Positions 7,850 through 16,192 are shown, numbered from the stretch's first letter. The stretch: DNA of 20,346 nt from CAYGZA01 sp964354135 (GCA_964354135.1 CAYGZA010000084.1:1-20346); one strand, 5' to 3'. Translations and numbers: made by a program. Notes: generated from the letters alone by a model not told the origin.

Positions 7850-7879
7850 AAAGCCCACCCGTTGCAGCCGGTGGGCTTT
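7850..7879 (+). terminator. Hairpin closing the hydrolase operon
   Basis: AAAGCCCACC (7850-7859), a ten-base loop and GGTGGGCTTT (7870-7879) form a perfect 10-bp stem right after the GH2 stop codon. There is no downstream T-run beyond the three bases of the stem, so it may be a weak intrinsic terminator or a 3'-end stabiliser. Confidence 0.55.
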
Positions 7880-7915
7880 GCGGTCGATCCACGCGACCCG
7901 GAAGGAGATGTATTC

Positions 7916-8050
7916 ATGAGCTATGCCACTCGCCGCTGAACATCCTGGACGCCCACTACCACAGCTTCCAGAAGGCCGTCCTGCCGGAGTGCACCAAGCG
8001 CAGTATCGGCGTGATCGGGATGAAGGCCCTGGCCGCCCAGGACGGGCGCA
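7916..8050 (+). pseudogene. Aldo/keto reductase remnant (start plus a C-terminal piece)
   Basis: A strong ribosome-binding site (GGAAGGAGATG) precedes an ATG at 7916, but the frame stops after MSYATRR. In another frame, from about 7927, the DNA encodes CHSPLNILDAHYHSFQKAVL followed by PECTKRSIGVIGMKALAAQD. This is the strand pair of aldo/keto reductases that normally reads N(V/L)LD.HY.SF...VLP....IGVLGMK in the second half of the barrel. No nucleotide-binding tail follows: similarity ends within a few bases of the inverted repeat at 8057. The catalytic Asp-Tyr-Lys-His part is absent. The simplest reading is an internal deletion joining a start region to a 3' piece, with a second break at the repeat. 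Confidence 0.65.
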
Positions 8051-8056
8051 ATAGCT

Positions 8057-8110
8057 GTAGGTTATGCTTCAGCATAACACCGCGCCGGGATATGCTGAAG
8101 CATAACCTAC
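8057..8110. repeat. Perfect 20-bp inverted repeat, 14-base loop
   Basis: GTAGGTTATGCTTCAGCATA (8057-8076) is exactly complementary to 8091-8110. The left side also contains a smaller palindrome, GTTATGCT-TC-AGCATAAC (8061-8078). It lies between the aldo/keto reductase remnant and the stop of the convergent oxidoreductase gene, 11 bases beyond that stop. It could be a terminator for the minus-strand gene (no T-run is seen) or a small dispersed palindromic element; its AT content is clearly higher than its surroundings. Confidence 0.8.
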
Positions 8111-8121
8111 GCCTCTGCGCC

Positions 8122-9447
<1,326 letters not shown>

Positions 9448-9465
9448 GATCTGTGCCCTTGCGGA

Positions 9466-9954
9466 CTATTCCTGTGGAGAATCGTAGAGGCGCGACGGTC
9501 TATCCAGTGCGGAACCGAGCCAGAGGCCAAGGAGACAGAAGAGGGCGCCGCCAATGGGGACGCCGAAGATGATGCCGATCCCCATGGCGGCCAATCCGGT
9601 GAACTCGTTTCCGTGACCCGATTGGCGTATATTCCAGACGCAAAAGACGCTAACCGCGTAGAACCCAATCACGGGGCCCACCGCGGCGCCTAACGCGGCG
9701 AAGAGCGCCTTCCACTTCTTCGGAGAGCTGTCGTGTTCCGACCGCCGATCCAGTACGGAGCCGAGCCAGAAGCCCAGGAGGCAGAACAAGGCGCCGCCGA
9801 TCGGGACAACGAACCACCATACTGGCGGCATACCTAACCAGTATACTGGAGGCCTACTCGGCGTACCTGTGGGAGGGGCAAGGAAGTGACCTACAAAGCC
9901 CCCAATGAAAGGGCCAACGGCGGCGCCAACCGAAGCGAACACGGCCTTCCACAT
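9466..9954 (-). CDS. Small membrane protein with internal duplication
   Basis: A 162-residue protein of unknown function. ATG 9954 is chosen because AGGAGG ends six bases upstream; a TTG 15 bases earlier lies inside that site. The chain is two homologous halves of about 80 residues: WKAVFASVGAAVGPFIGG ... PIGGALFCLLGFWLGSVLDR and WKALFAALGAAVGPVIG ... PIGGALFCLLGLWLGSALDR. Each half has two Gly/Ala-rich hydrophobic segments, so four membrane helices are predicted. Each half ends in a charged, Ser-containing segment (DRRSEHDSSPKK, DRPSRLYDSPQE). Its stop lies 18 bases before the start of the oxidoreductase gene on the same strand, so the two may be co-transcribed. I recognise no family. Confidence 0.7.
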   Translation of the reverse strand: MWKAVFASVGAAVGPFIGGFVGHFLAPPTGTPSRPPVYWLGMPPVWWFVVPIGGALFCLLGFWLGSVLDRRSEHDSSPKKWKALFAALGAAVGPVIGFYAVSVFCVWNIRQSGHGNEFTGLAAMGIGIIFGVPIGGALFCLLGLWLGSALDRPSRLYDSPQE

Positions 9955-10037
9955 GTCACACCTCCTCAAGACGGATCACGGATTGCCCGCAGCCGACGGC
10001 TGACAGCCGGCACATCTCGCGGCGATTCACGACCCTC

Positions 10038-10613
10038 TCAGGCATGGCTTGCAGCCGCCTTGAGCATCTGGATGAAGTGCTTTAAAAGCGGGGTGTTGTC
10101 GTGCCAGGTCCGGGCGCTGACCAGGTTGCCGTCGACCACGAGGGGGCGGTCTACATAGGCGGCCTCGCCCTGCCGGGCGTCCATGGCGCACTTGGCCACG
10201 GTGGTCACCGTGCGGCCGCGGATGCAGTCGGCCGCGGTGAGGATCTCGATCCCGTGGCAGACCACCGCCACCGGCTTCTTGGCCTCGAAGAAATGCCGCG
10301 TGATCCGCAAAAGGTCCTGATCGTAGCGGAGGTACTCCGGGGCCCGGCCGCCGGAGAGGAACAGGCCGGCATACTGCGTCGCATCCACGTCGCGGAAGGC
10401 AAGCGTCGCGCGCAGGTGATACCCGGGTCGCTCCTGGGTAATATCCCAGGGCGGTTCCGCGCTGGGAGGGATCTCGTGAAGCACAAGGTGGTAGAGGCGT
10501 GCCTCCGGTCCGGCCACTTCCACGTCAAAACCGTCTTCCGGGAGGCGGAAAAACGGATACATCGTGTCGAGCACTTCGGAGCCGTCGCCAATGGGCATGA
10601 GCACTTTGGGCAT
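10038..10613 (-). CDS. DJ-1/PfpI-family protein
   Basis: A 191-residue protein starting at ATG 10613, which has AAAGGA about nine bases upstream; an in-frame GTG at 10661 would add 16 residues not typical of the family. PKVLMPIGDGSEVLDTMYPF is the standard opening of DJ-1/PfpI proteins, with E13 in the position of the conserved glutamate. YAGLFLSGGRAPEYLRYD (81-98) is the loop before the nucleophile elbow AVVCHG, placing the reactive cysteine at C119 next to H120. RTVTTV..C and YVDRPLVVDGNLVSARTW follow, as in PfpI relatives. The family includes chaperones, deglycase-like and protease-like proteins and amidase relatives; the actual activity is not predictable. It diverges from the haem gene across 235 bases. 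Confidence 0.85.
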   Translation of the reverse strand: MPKVLMPIGDGSEVLDTMYPFFRLPEDGFDVEVAGPEARLYHLVLHEIPPSAEPPWDITQERPGYHLRATLAFRDVDATQYAGLFLSGGRAPEYLRYDQDLLRITRHFFEAKKPVAVVCHGIEILTAADCIRGRTVTTVAKCAMDARQGEAAYVDRPLVVDGNLVSARTWHDNTPLLKHFIQMLKAAASHA

Positions 10614-10661
10614 CGCGGGGCGTCCTTTGGCTGGTGACCTACCCTGTTCCGCGCCGATCAC

Positions 10662-10848
10662 GGGATCCGATTCTAGAGGCCCCCTACGGCAAAGTACACA
10701 ACCGCGGCCTCTTCCGAGTTGCGGCCGCCGCCGGCAAGCGACGCCAAGTCCGGTTTTCGCCCACGGCCGGAGATGGTACGATGAAGGACCAACAGCGCTC
10801 GACGACGCGATTCCACTGCACTACCGCCTTTGCCCACCCTGAGGTACC
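10662..10848. promoter_or_regulatory. Divergent intergenic region between the PfpI and protoporphyrinogen oxidase genes
   Basis: On the minus strand TAGAAT (complement of 10670-10675) resembles a -10 box for the PfpI gene, without a good -35. On the plus strand TACGAT (10777-10782) resembles a -10 for the haem gene, with a weak TTTTCG 17 bases upstream. A 23-codon frame starting at ATG 10781 (MKDQQRSTTRF...) ends at TGA 10850-10852, overlapping the GTG start of the next gene as GTGA. Whether it is translated is unknown. Confidence 0.3.
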
Positions 10849-12300
10849 GTGACCGGCACCCCTCCAGCGAAGCGACGCATCGCCGTGATCGGCGGCGGGA
10901 TTACCGGACTGGCGGCGGCTCATCGGCTGGCCGAGCTGGAGCCCGACTGCCGGGTCGTCCTGCTGGAGGCCGGATCGCGGCTGGGCGGGGTCCTCTGGAC
11001 CGTCCACGAGGACGGCTTTCAGGTCGAGCAAAGCGCCGACAACTTCATCACCACGGTCCCGTGGGGCATCGCGTTGTGCCGGCGGATCGGCATGGCCGAC
11101 GAGCTGATCCAGACCAATCCGGCCCATCGGCAAACGTTTGTGGTCCGTCGCGGTCGGCTCTGCAAGCTGCCCGACGGTTTCCTGATGATGGCCCCCACGC
11201 GGCTCTGGCCCCTGGCGGTCACTCCGATCCTAAGCCCGCTGGGGAAGCTCCGCGCCGCCCTGGAGTACTTCATCCGGCCGCGGATCGACGACGGCGACGA
11301 GAGCATGGCCGCGTTTGTCCGCCGGCGGCTGGGTCGGGAAGTCTTCGAGCGGCTGGTCGAGCCGCTCGTAAGCGCCGTCTACGCCGCCGACATGGAAAGG
11401 CTCAGCGTCGATGCCACGCTGTCGCAGTTCCGCGAGATGGAGCTGGAGCACGGCAGCTTGATCCGGGCGATGCGGCACCGCATGAAGCACCGGCCCGCGG
11501 AGGCGTACGGGGACAGCGGGCCCCGGTACAGCATGTTCGTCACGCCGCGTCACGGGCTGTCGAGCATGATCGAGCGGATCGCCGGCCGGCTGCCCCCGGA
11601 CGCAGTGCGGCTGAGCGCCGCCGCGGAGCGGATCGAGCCGTGCGAGGGCGGCGGCTGGGCGATCTTCCTGCGGGACGGCAAGGTCCCGGAGACGTTCGAC
11701 GCGGTGATCCTCGCCACGCCGGCCTCCGAGGCCGCCCGGCTGCTGGCCCCTCATGACGCCCCACTCTCGCGCCAACTGGGCGGGATCGAGCATTCCGGCA
11801 CGGCGATCCTCTCCGTGGCGTATTCCCGGGAGCAAATCGCCCATCCGCTGGACGGCATGGGCGTGGTCGTGCCGGCGGTCGAGAACAGCCCCATCCTGGC
11901 GTGCAGTTTCAGCAGTCAGAAGTACGCCCATCGGGCCCCCGAGGGAAAGGTGCTGCTGCGGGTCTTCGCTGGCGGCGCCCGGCGTCCCGAGCTGGCCGAG
12001 ATGGAAGACGAGCGACTCCGCCCGCTGATCTTGGAGGAGCTATCGCCCTTGCTCGGCATTCGCGGCGAGCCGGTCTATTGCAGAATCGCCCACTGGCCGC
12101 GGACGATGCCGCAGTACCACGTCGGCCACAAGAAGGTGGTTGAGGAAATCCTGGCCCGCGTAGCCCGGCTTCCGAATCTTGCCCTGGCCGGCAACGCCTA
12201 CCAGGGGGTCGGCATCCCGCACTGCATTTGCACCGGGGAGCGGGCCGCCGAACGAGCTCTCGGCAGGACCGAGGGCGTCCTGGAGAACCGCGGAGGCTGA
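10849..12300 (+). CDS. hemG: Protoporphyrinogen oxidase (oxygen-dependent, HemY type)
   Basis: A 483-residue flavoprotein matching the family length (about 450-490). It oxidises protoporphyrinogen IX to protoporphyrin IX, the penultimate step of protoporphyrin-dependent haem synthesis. The N-terminal Rossmann motif is IAVIGGGITGLAAAHRL (11-27), with the FAD ribose-binding glutamate in VVLLEAG about 20 residues on. The RLGGVLWTVHEDGFQVEQSA stretch and EPLVSAVYAADMERLSVDAT are characteristic of the HemY/PPOX class, and LALAGNAYQGVGIPHCICTG near the C-terminus closes the FAD site. GTG 10849 is the only sensible start before the Rossmann motif; the ribosome-binding site (GAGG, four bases upstream) is weak. 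The enzyme is usually membrane-associated and uses oxygen. msrA follows three bases after the stop. The symbol hemG follows common annotation of this class; hemY is also used. Confidence 0.9.
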   Translation: MTGTPPAKRRIAVIGGGITGLAAAHRLAELEPDCRVVLLEAGSRLGGVLWTVHEDGFQVEQSADNFITTVPWGIALCRRIGMADELIQTNPAHRQTFVVRRGRLCKLPDGFLMMAPTRLWPLAVTPILSPLGKLRAALEYFIRPRIDDGDESMAAFVRRRLGREVFERLVEPLVSAVYAADMERLSVDATLSQFREMELEHGSLIRAMRHRMKHRPAEAYGDSGPRYSMFVTPRHGLSSMIERIAGRLPPDAVRLSAAAERIEPCEGGGWAIFLRDGKVPETFDAVILATPASEAARLLAPHDAPLSRQLGGIEHSGTAILSVAYSREQIAHPLDGMGVVVPAVENSPILACSFSSQKYAHRAPEGKVLLRVFAGGARRPELAEMEDERLRPLILEELSPLLGIRGEPVYCRIAHWPRTMPQYHVGHKKVVEEILARVARLPNLALAGNAYQGVGIPHCICTGERAAERALGRTEGVLENRGG

Positions 12301-12303
12301 ACG

Positions 12304-12819
12304 ATGGACGAGGCGAAGCAGGAAACTCGCCCACACGAGGCCGTCACCCAAAAGGCCACGTTTGCCGCCGGTTGTTTCTGGGGAGTGGAGGAGACGTTCC
12401 GCAAGGTCAAGGGGGTGGTCGCCACGGCGGTGGGATACTCGGGTGGGACCTTGGCCAGTCCAACCTATCAAGATGTCTGCTCGGGGACGACGGGGCACGC
12501 GGAGGTCGTACAGTTGGAATACGACCCGGGTGTCGTGTCCTACGAGGAGCTGTTGAGCGTCTTCTGGGACAATCACGACCCGACGACTCTCAACCGCCAG
12601 GGCCCGGACGTGGGGACGCAGTATCGCTCCGCCGTTTTCTGCCACACCCCGGAGCAGCAAGCCGCAGCGATTGCCTCGAAGGAGCGGCTGGACAAGAGCG
12701 GGCGACATCGCCGGCCGATCGTCACCGAGATTGTGGCGGCCGGGCCATGCTACCGGGCCGAAGAGTATCACCAGCGCTACTTGGAGAAGCGGGGACTATC
12801 GAGCTGCCCGATTTCTTGA
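12304..12819 (+). CDS. msrA: Peptide-methionine (S)-S-oxide reductase
   Basis: A 171-residue cytoplasmic enzyme that reduces the S epimer of methionine sulfoxide in proteins and free methionine. The catalytic motif is AAGCFWG, with nucleophilic C24, followed by VGYSGG, PTYQDVCSGTTGHAEVVQ, FWDNHDPTTLNRQGPDVGTQYRS and EEYHQRYLEK, all standard MsrA blocks. C167 in the C-terminal SSCPIS may be the resolving cysteine. ATG 12304 is supported by GGAGG (12292-12296), which overlaps the last codons of the upstream gene; the three-base gap indicates one transcript with protoporphyrinogen oxidase. Pairing a repair enzyme with an oxygen-using, peroxide-forming haem enzyme makes physiological sense but is inference. 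Confidence 0.95.
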   Translation: MDEAKQETRPHEAVTQKATFAAGCFWGVEETFRKVKGVVATAVGYSGGTLASPTYQDVCSGTTGHAEVVQLEYDPGVVSYEELLSVFWDNHDPTTLNRQGPDVGTQYRSAVFCHTPEQQAAAIASKERLDKSGRHRRPIVTEIVAAGPCYRAEEYHQRYLEKRGLSSCPIS

Positions 12820-12847
12820 AGCCGGTCCCCGGTTTCCGGGCAGCCTC

Positions 12848-13285
12848 TCAGTCCGCGGCCCCGATCGGCGACGGGACAACTTGAAGGAACCGGCCGCCGC
12901 TCTCATACCACCCCTGGTGCGTGAAACGGCACCAGTTCAGGTCCATGAGGAAAGCAAGCCGCAGGCCGCCGCCGGTCTCCAAGGTGGCGATCATCCGCCG
13001 GTACGGCAGCGGCTTGGGATGATAGAATCCGAACCCGTGCTCGCACAGGTGCTTCCCTACCACCACGATCGACTCCCCATCCGGCGTGGCGCCGTCTTCG
13101 GCGACCGGCGTCAGGTAGACCAAGTAGGGGTACGGGTAGCGGGCGTCCTTGCGCCTTTCCACCCTCTCGGACTCCGGGTAAAGCGACCCCAAGAGGCCCC
13201 ACACCTGATTCCGTATGCCCTCCGGGTCGACGACGCCCCGATCCAACGAGAAGTTCCGCGGCGGCAAATCCAGGGTGGTACTCAT
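12848..13285 (-). CDS. PilZ-like domain protein
   Basis: A 145-residue protein without signal or membrane segment. The middle reads ERRKDARYPYPYLVYLTPV, where R45-x-x-x-R49 fits the first c-di-GMP-binding arginine motif of PilZ domains, then a beta-rich stretch with VVGKHLCEHGFGFYHPKPLPYRR. The second PilZ motif, (D/N)-x-S-x-x-G, appears here as H79-L-C-E-H-G84, so the key Asp and Ser are replaced. If the domain is PilZ, ligand binding may be lost or altered. The N-terminus (MSTTLDLPPRNFSLDRGVV) is of no known family. ATG 13285 is chosen because GAGAG lies about seven bases upstream; ATG 13291 and GTG 13348 are alternatives. It is convergent with msrA (28 bases between stops) and downstream of the TPR gene on the same strand. 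Confidence 0.6.
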   Translation of the reverse strand: MSTTLDLPPRNFSLDRGVVDPEGIRNQVWGLLGSLYPESERVERRKDARYPYPYLVYLTPVAEDGATPDGESIVVVGKHLCEHGFGFYHPKPLPYRRMIATLETGGGLRLAFLMDLNWCRFTHQGWYESGGRFLQVVPSPIGAAD

Positions 13286-13418
13286 CGGCATCTCTCTTAC
13301 GGCGCGCCATGCCGGGCGCACAACGATGGGAAAGTGCGAAACGTCCACCCCTGGTCGCCCCGAACGGGCACAAAGAAAGTCTAGGTCACGCTTCCGGCCG
13401 CGTCAAACGGCAGCGATT

Positions 13419-14639
13419 TCACTCGCCCTGGGCCGGCGTGCCCGCCGCCGTGGGTCGGCTTACAGGGCCGAGCGTCTCAGTCCGGCGTCGCTGGACTTCC
13501 TGGCGGGCATGGGCAAAGTACGGCTCCTCCGGCCGGACGCGGGCCGCTTCCCCAAGCACGTCCAGGGCCTCTCGATAGCACTGCCTCTTGCACAGTTGCT
13601 CGACCCACTGGCGGTGTACGCGGAGGTAATTGGTCTGGAAGGGAGCGTAGCCCGAATCCACCGCGATCCCCTCGCGCAACAGCTCCACCGCCCGGACAAA
13701 CGAGCCCTCGCCGGACAGGCTGATGGCCCAGTTGTTGAGCGTTGCCAAGAGGTTTCCCCGGGCCGTAGTGCTGGACGGATCCAGCCGCAGGGCCTTCGCG
13801 TTGGCAGCCAGGGCCTCGGCAAACCGCTTCTGGCCCAGGAGATCGACGCCCCGGTTGTAGTAGATCATCGCCACCAACTGGACGTCGGTCACCTGGCGGA
13901 ACGTCGAGTCCGCACGGACTGCGGAACAGGGTGCGGCGAGCGCTGGCGCGGCGGACTCGGCCCGTTTCTTCGGATCGCCTGCGACGCGAAACCACTCCGG
14001 GCAGGTCGTCTCGACATCCAGGTTTCCGTCCGGGAGCAGGACACGGGCCATCGCATGGCCCGGCGTCTCCAGGCCGCAAACCCTCAGCCCGAACTGTTCG
14101 GCCAGACAATGGAACAGGACCGACGCGCTGACGCAATTGAACCGCCCGTGGTCCAAGGCCGACGTCAAATCGGTGCAGTCCAGGGCGTACCCGCCGCGCA
14201 GGATGCGGCGGTGCATGAATTCCAGGAGCTCTTGGGCCTGCCGGGCCGGGGCGCCTGTCATCCGGCGGGACCGGCGAAGCTCATCCACCCACTGGCCGAC
14301 CACCAGTTGGTAGTACACAAGTCGGTCTTCTTGATCGACTCCGCTGGCCACTAAGGCGGCCGCCAGCAACGAGTGGTTGTCCCACGCTGCGTCGGCCGCG
14401 TCAGCAAAGAGACGTTCCTCCACACGGGAGAGATGGCCCTGGTAAGCGTTGTAATCACCCGCCTGCGAGGGGGCCGTTCCCCGAGGTGGCGGGCCTGCCA
14501 TGACCGCGGCCAGGGCACGTCGATCGGGACCGGATTCCGAGGCGAGGACGGTCGCCCCACCGGCCCCACGATCCGGTGCCCATAGTGCCACCACCAGCGG
14601 CCACCACTTCAGGGCAGAAGCGATCCAGGGTCGTGGCAT
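13419..14639 (-). CDS. Exported transglutaminase-like protein with TPR repeats
   Basis: A 406-residue protein from ATG 14639 (GTG 14654 would add five residues). Neither start has a clear ribosome-binding site. A hydrophobic segment at about residues 6-20 suggests a signal peptide or anchor. Residues about 60-220 form a transglutaminase-like core with the triad C169 (RFNCVSASVLF), H195 (TPGHAMARV) and D208 (GNLDVETT). Three TPR-like helical pairs follow (about 254-287, 301-334, 342-375), for example YYNRGVDLLGQKRFAEALAA. Bacterial proteins of this architecture are often thiol proteases or scaffolds in the envelope; activity here is not established. The Arg/Pro-rich C-terminal tail is probably disordered. 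Confidence 0.75.
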   Translation of the reverse strand: MPRPWIASALKWWPLVVALWAPDRGAGGATVLASESGPDRRALAAVMAGPPPRGTAPSQAGDYNAYQGHLSRVEERLFADAADAAWDNHSLLAAALVASGVDQEDRLVYYQLVVGQWVDELRRSRRMTGAPARQAQELLEFMHRRILRGGYALDCTDLTSALDHGRFNCVSASVLFHCLAEQFGLRVCGLETPGHAMARVLLPDGNLDVETTCPEWFRVAGDPKKRAESAAPALAAPCSAVRADSTFRQVTDVQLVAMIYYNRGVDLLGQKRFAEALAANAKALRLDPSSTTARGNLLATLNNWAISLSGEGSFVRAVELLREGIAVDSGYAPFQTNYLRVHRQWVEQLCKRQCYREALDVLGEAARVRPEEPYFAHARQEVQRRRTETLGPVSRPTAAGTPAQGE

Positions 14640-15020
14640 GAGAACGTGACTCACCGAGGCCAGCCCCCACCCCCCCCGTTCTTGGGAATGACTGCCGGTT
14701 GGGGCATGTTGAATGATCGCAACAAGTATACGTTGCAGGAAGGAAACGTGCGTGAGGAAGCATGGGGTATCTGGGAGATATTGGCGAGCCAGCCCGCAAA
14801 TTCACTGAAGGGGGAGTTCCGAACCGTCGGCACCGTACCGGCAGGGCCTCGTTCCAGCACCCCGGCGTGGAAACGTCCTGGTGCGACGCAGCGAGTTGGC
14901 GAAGCATAACTTGATTTGTCACAATAGGTTACGTCGAGACCGGCATGGCGAGCGATCCGACCGCGTGGCGAGGCCGTGCCGCGTCACGGGGTTTCCGGCA
15001 CGCCTCGGGCGGATCGTTGC

Positions 15021-15052
15021 GAAGAGGCGGCTCGGCGGGCCGACGCCTCTTC
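15021..15052 (+). promoter_or_regulatory. Hairpin upstream of the rplM promoter
   Basis: GAAGAGGCG (15021-15029) pairs with CGCCTCTTC (15044-15052); inside, after a two-base bulge, TCGG (15032-15035) pairs with CCGA (15040-15043) around a CGGG tetraloop. It is a 13-bp stem in total. It sits upstream of the candidate promoter, so it is either part of a longer leader from an earlier promoter or a DNA-level or terminator structure. Confidence 0.5.
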
Positions 15053-15094
15053 AGCGGCGAGCGGTCGGTTGCCTCCCCAGACTCGCCGGATGGC

Positions 15095-15123
15095 TTGCTA
15101 GTGAGTCGCCAAGCGGGTAGATT
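15095..15123 (+). promoter_or_regulatory. Candidate promoter of rplM-rpsI
   Basis: TTGCTA (15095-15100), 17 bases, TAGATT (15118-15123); each hexamer matches the sigma70 consensus at four of six positions. Transcription from about 15130 would give a leader of roughly 90 bases before the L13 start. Confidence 0.4.
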
Positions 15124-15220
15124 AAGTGGTTCCGATTTTTCGGCGGGGTTCGTTATCGGGGCAGGCCGATCGGTGTGGGGACCCCGCGCGCAACTGGACC
15201 GAGCGAGCGGATTAAGAACG

Positions 15221-15682
15221 ATGAAAACGTACATGGCCCGGCCGAAGGAAGTGACCGCGAAGTGGTGGCTGGTCGATGCCGCCGACAAGGTGGTTGGCCG
15301 GTTGGCGAGCGACATTGCCGTGATCCTGATGGGCAAGCATCGGCCGACGTACACGCCGCACGTCGACACGGGCGATTTCGTCGTGGTGATCAATGCCGAG
15401 AAGGTGGTGTTCACCGGTAAGAAGTGGGACCAGAAGCGCTACACGTGGTACACCGGCTACACCGGGCTGCGGAGCGAAACGGCGGGCGAGCGGATCGCCC
15501 GCAAGCCGGGGCGGGTCCTCCGCGACGCGGTCCGGCGCATGCTGCCCAAGAACAAGCTGGCAGTCCAGATGCTCAAGAAACTGAAGATTTACGCCGGGGA
15601 CCAGCATCCGCACCAGGCCCAACAGCCCAAGCCGAGGGCGCTGGGGCTCAAGAAACACGAGAAGAAGAAGGCTACGGCGTAG
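15221..15682 (+). CDS. rplM: 50S ribosomal protein L13
   Basis: A 153-residue L13, close to the usual 140-150. It binds 23S rRNA early in large-subunit assembly. The hallmark segments are present: KWWLVDAADKVVGRLAS, LMGKHRPTYTPHVDTGDFVV, NAEKVVFTGKKWDQKRYTWY, GYTGLRSETAGE, AVRRMLPKNKLA and LKIYAGDQHPHQAQQP. ATG 15221 (MKTYMARPKE) is the family start; an in-frame ATG further upstream at 14945 would add 92 unrelated residues. The ribosome-binding site is weak. The C-terminus (LGLKKHEKKKATA) is a short basic tail. It is followed by rpsI, the almost universal partner. A 15-bp tandem duplication begins at its stop codon. Confidence 0.97.
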   Translation: MKTYMARPKEVTAKWWLVDAADKVVGRLASDIAVILMGKHRPTYTPHVDTGDFVVVINAEKVVFTGKKWDQKRYTWYTGYTGLRSETAGERIARKPGRVLRDAVRRMLPKNKLAVQMLKKLKIYAGDQHPHQAQQPKPRALGLKKHEKKKATA

Positions 15683-15709
15683 TTCCCCGAGAAATAGTTC
15701 CCCGAGAAA
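15680..15709 (+). repeat. 15-bp perfect tandem duplication at the rplM stop codon
   Basis: TAGTTCCCCGAGAAA occurs twice without a gap (15680-15694, 15695-15709). The unit begins with the rplM stop and is five codons long, so a second in-frame TAG lies 15 bases after the first. Confidence 0.95.
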
Positions 15710-15772
15710 CGGCCTGCCGGGCAGGGCTGAGAGGATCACTGCCCCGGCGGTATCCAGGCAAGAAGGGCTTCC

Positions 15773-16192
15773 ATGGCAGACGCCACGATCATCGAAGGCA
15801 AAGGGACAAACGACGTTCTGGGGACCGGCCGTCGGAAGACGTCGGTCGCGAGGGTCCGGATTCGTCCCGGTTCCGGGAAGATCCTCGTCAACCGGCGGGC
15901 CGTCGACGAGTACTTCCGCAACGAGCGGTATCGCCAGGCCGTCGAAGCTCCCCTGGTCCAGACCGGAAAGCGCGACAAGTTGGACGTGATCATCCGCGTT
16001 CACGGCGGCGGTTTCAGCGGCCAGGCCGACGCCTGCAAGCTCGGGATCGCCCGGGCGCTGAAGAGCTTCGACACCACAAGCGACGATGCGTTGCGGGACG
16101 GCGGCCTCTTGACCCGCGACAGCCGGATGAAAGAGCGCAAGAAGTACGGGCTCCGTGGGGCCCGTCGGGGTACCCAGTTTTCCAAGCGGTAA
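15773..16192 (+). CDS. rpsI: 30S ribosomal protein S9
   Basis: A 139-residue S9, which contacts 16S rRNA and the P-site tRNA through its basic tail. Diagnostic segments: GTGRRKTSVARVRIRPGSGK, ILVNRRAVDEYF, HGGGFSGQADACKLGIARAL, LRDGGLLTRDSRMKERKKYG, and the C-terminal RGARRGTQFSKR ending in the conserved SKR. ATG 15773 has AAGG seven bases upstream. The first 15 or so residues (MADATIIEGKGTND) extend beyond the E. coli start. It lies 90 bases after rplM, and the macro-domain and nicotinamidase genes follow on the same strand. Confidence 0.97.
   Translation: MADATIIEGKGTNDVLGTGRRKTSVARVRIRPGSGKILVNRRAVDEYFRNERYRQAVEAPLVQTGKRDKLDVIIRVHGGGFSGQADACKLGIARALKSFDTTSDDALRDGGLLTRDSRMKERKKYGLRGARRGTQFSKR

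Larger units (their letters stand above)
14640..15220. other. Non-coding stretch upstream of rplM
   Basis: About 580 bases between the divergent TPR gene and rplM. It contains a run of eight C (about 14672-14679), an AT-richer patch with GAAGCATAAC (14901-14910), a strong hairpin at 15021-15052 and a candidate promoter at 15095-15123. Open frames here, including one running continuously into rplM from 14945, show no recognisable protein. I consider it promoter and leader DNA. Confidence 0.6.

Noticed and set aside
10781..10852. 23-codon leader peptide before protoporphyrinogen oxidase
   Set aside because: The GTGA overlap is suggestive, but there is no ribosome-binding site and the nearest -10-like box overlaps its start codon; not called as a gene.
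12828..12840. Short hairpin CCCGG-TTT-CCGGG between msrA and the PilZ-like gene
   Set aside because: Only five base pairs with no T-run; frequent by chance at this GC content, though it might help termination of both convergent genes.
14646..14909. Possible small gene (87 codons) upstream of rplM
   Set aside because: No ribosome-binding site, no recognisable sequence, and it begins in a C-run; it is better explained as leader DNA.
14901..14930. Possible second copy of the 8057-8110 inverted repeat
   Set aside because: Only GAAGCATAAC and a few further bases match and there is no paired arm, too little to call a copy.
14945..15220. In-frame N-terminal extension of L13 by 92 residues
   Set aside because: L13 starts at MKTYMARPKE in the family; the extension has no similarity and overlaps the leader hairpin and promoter.
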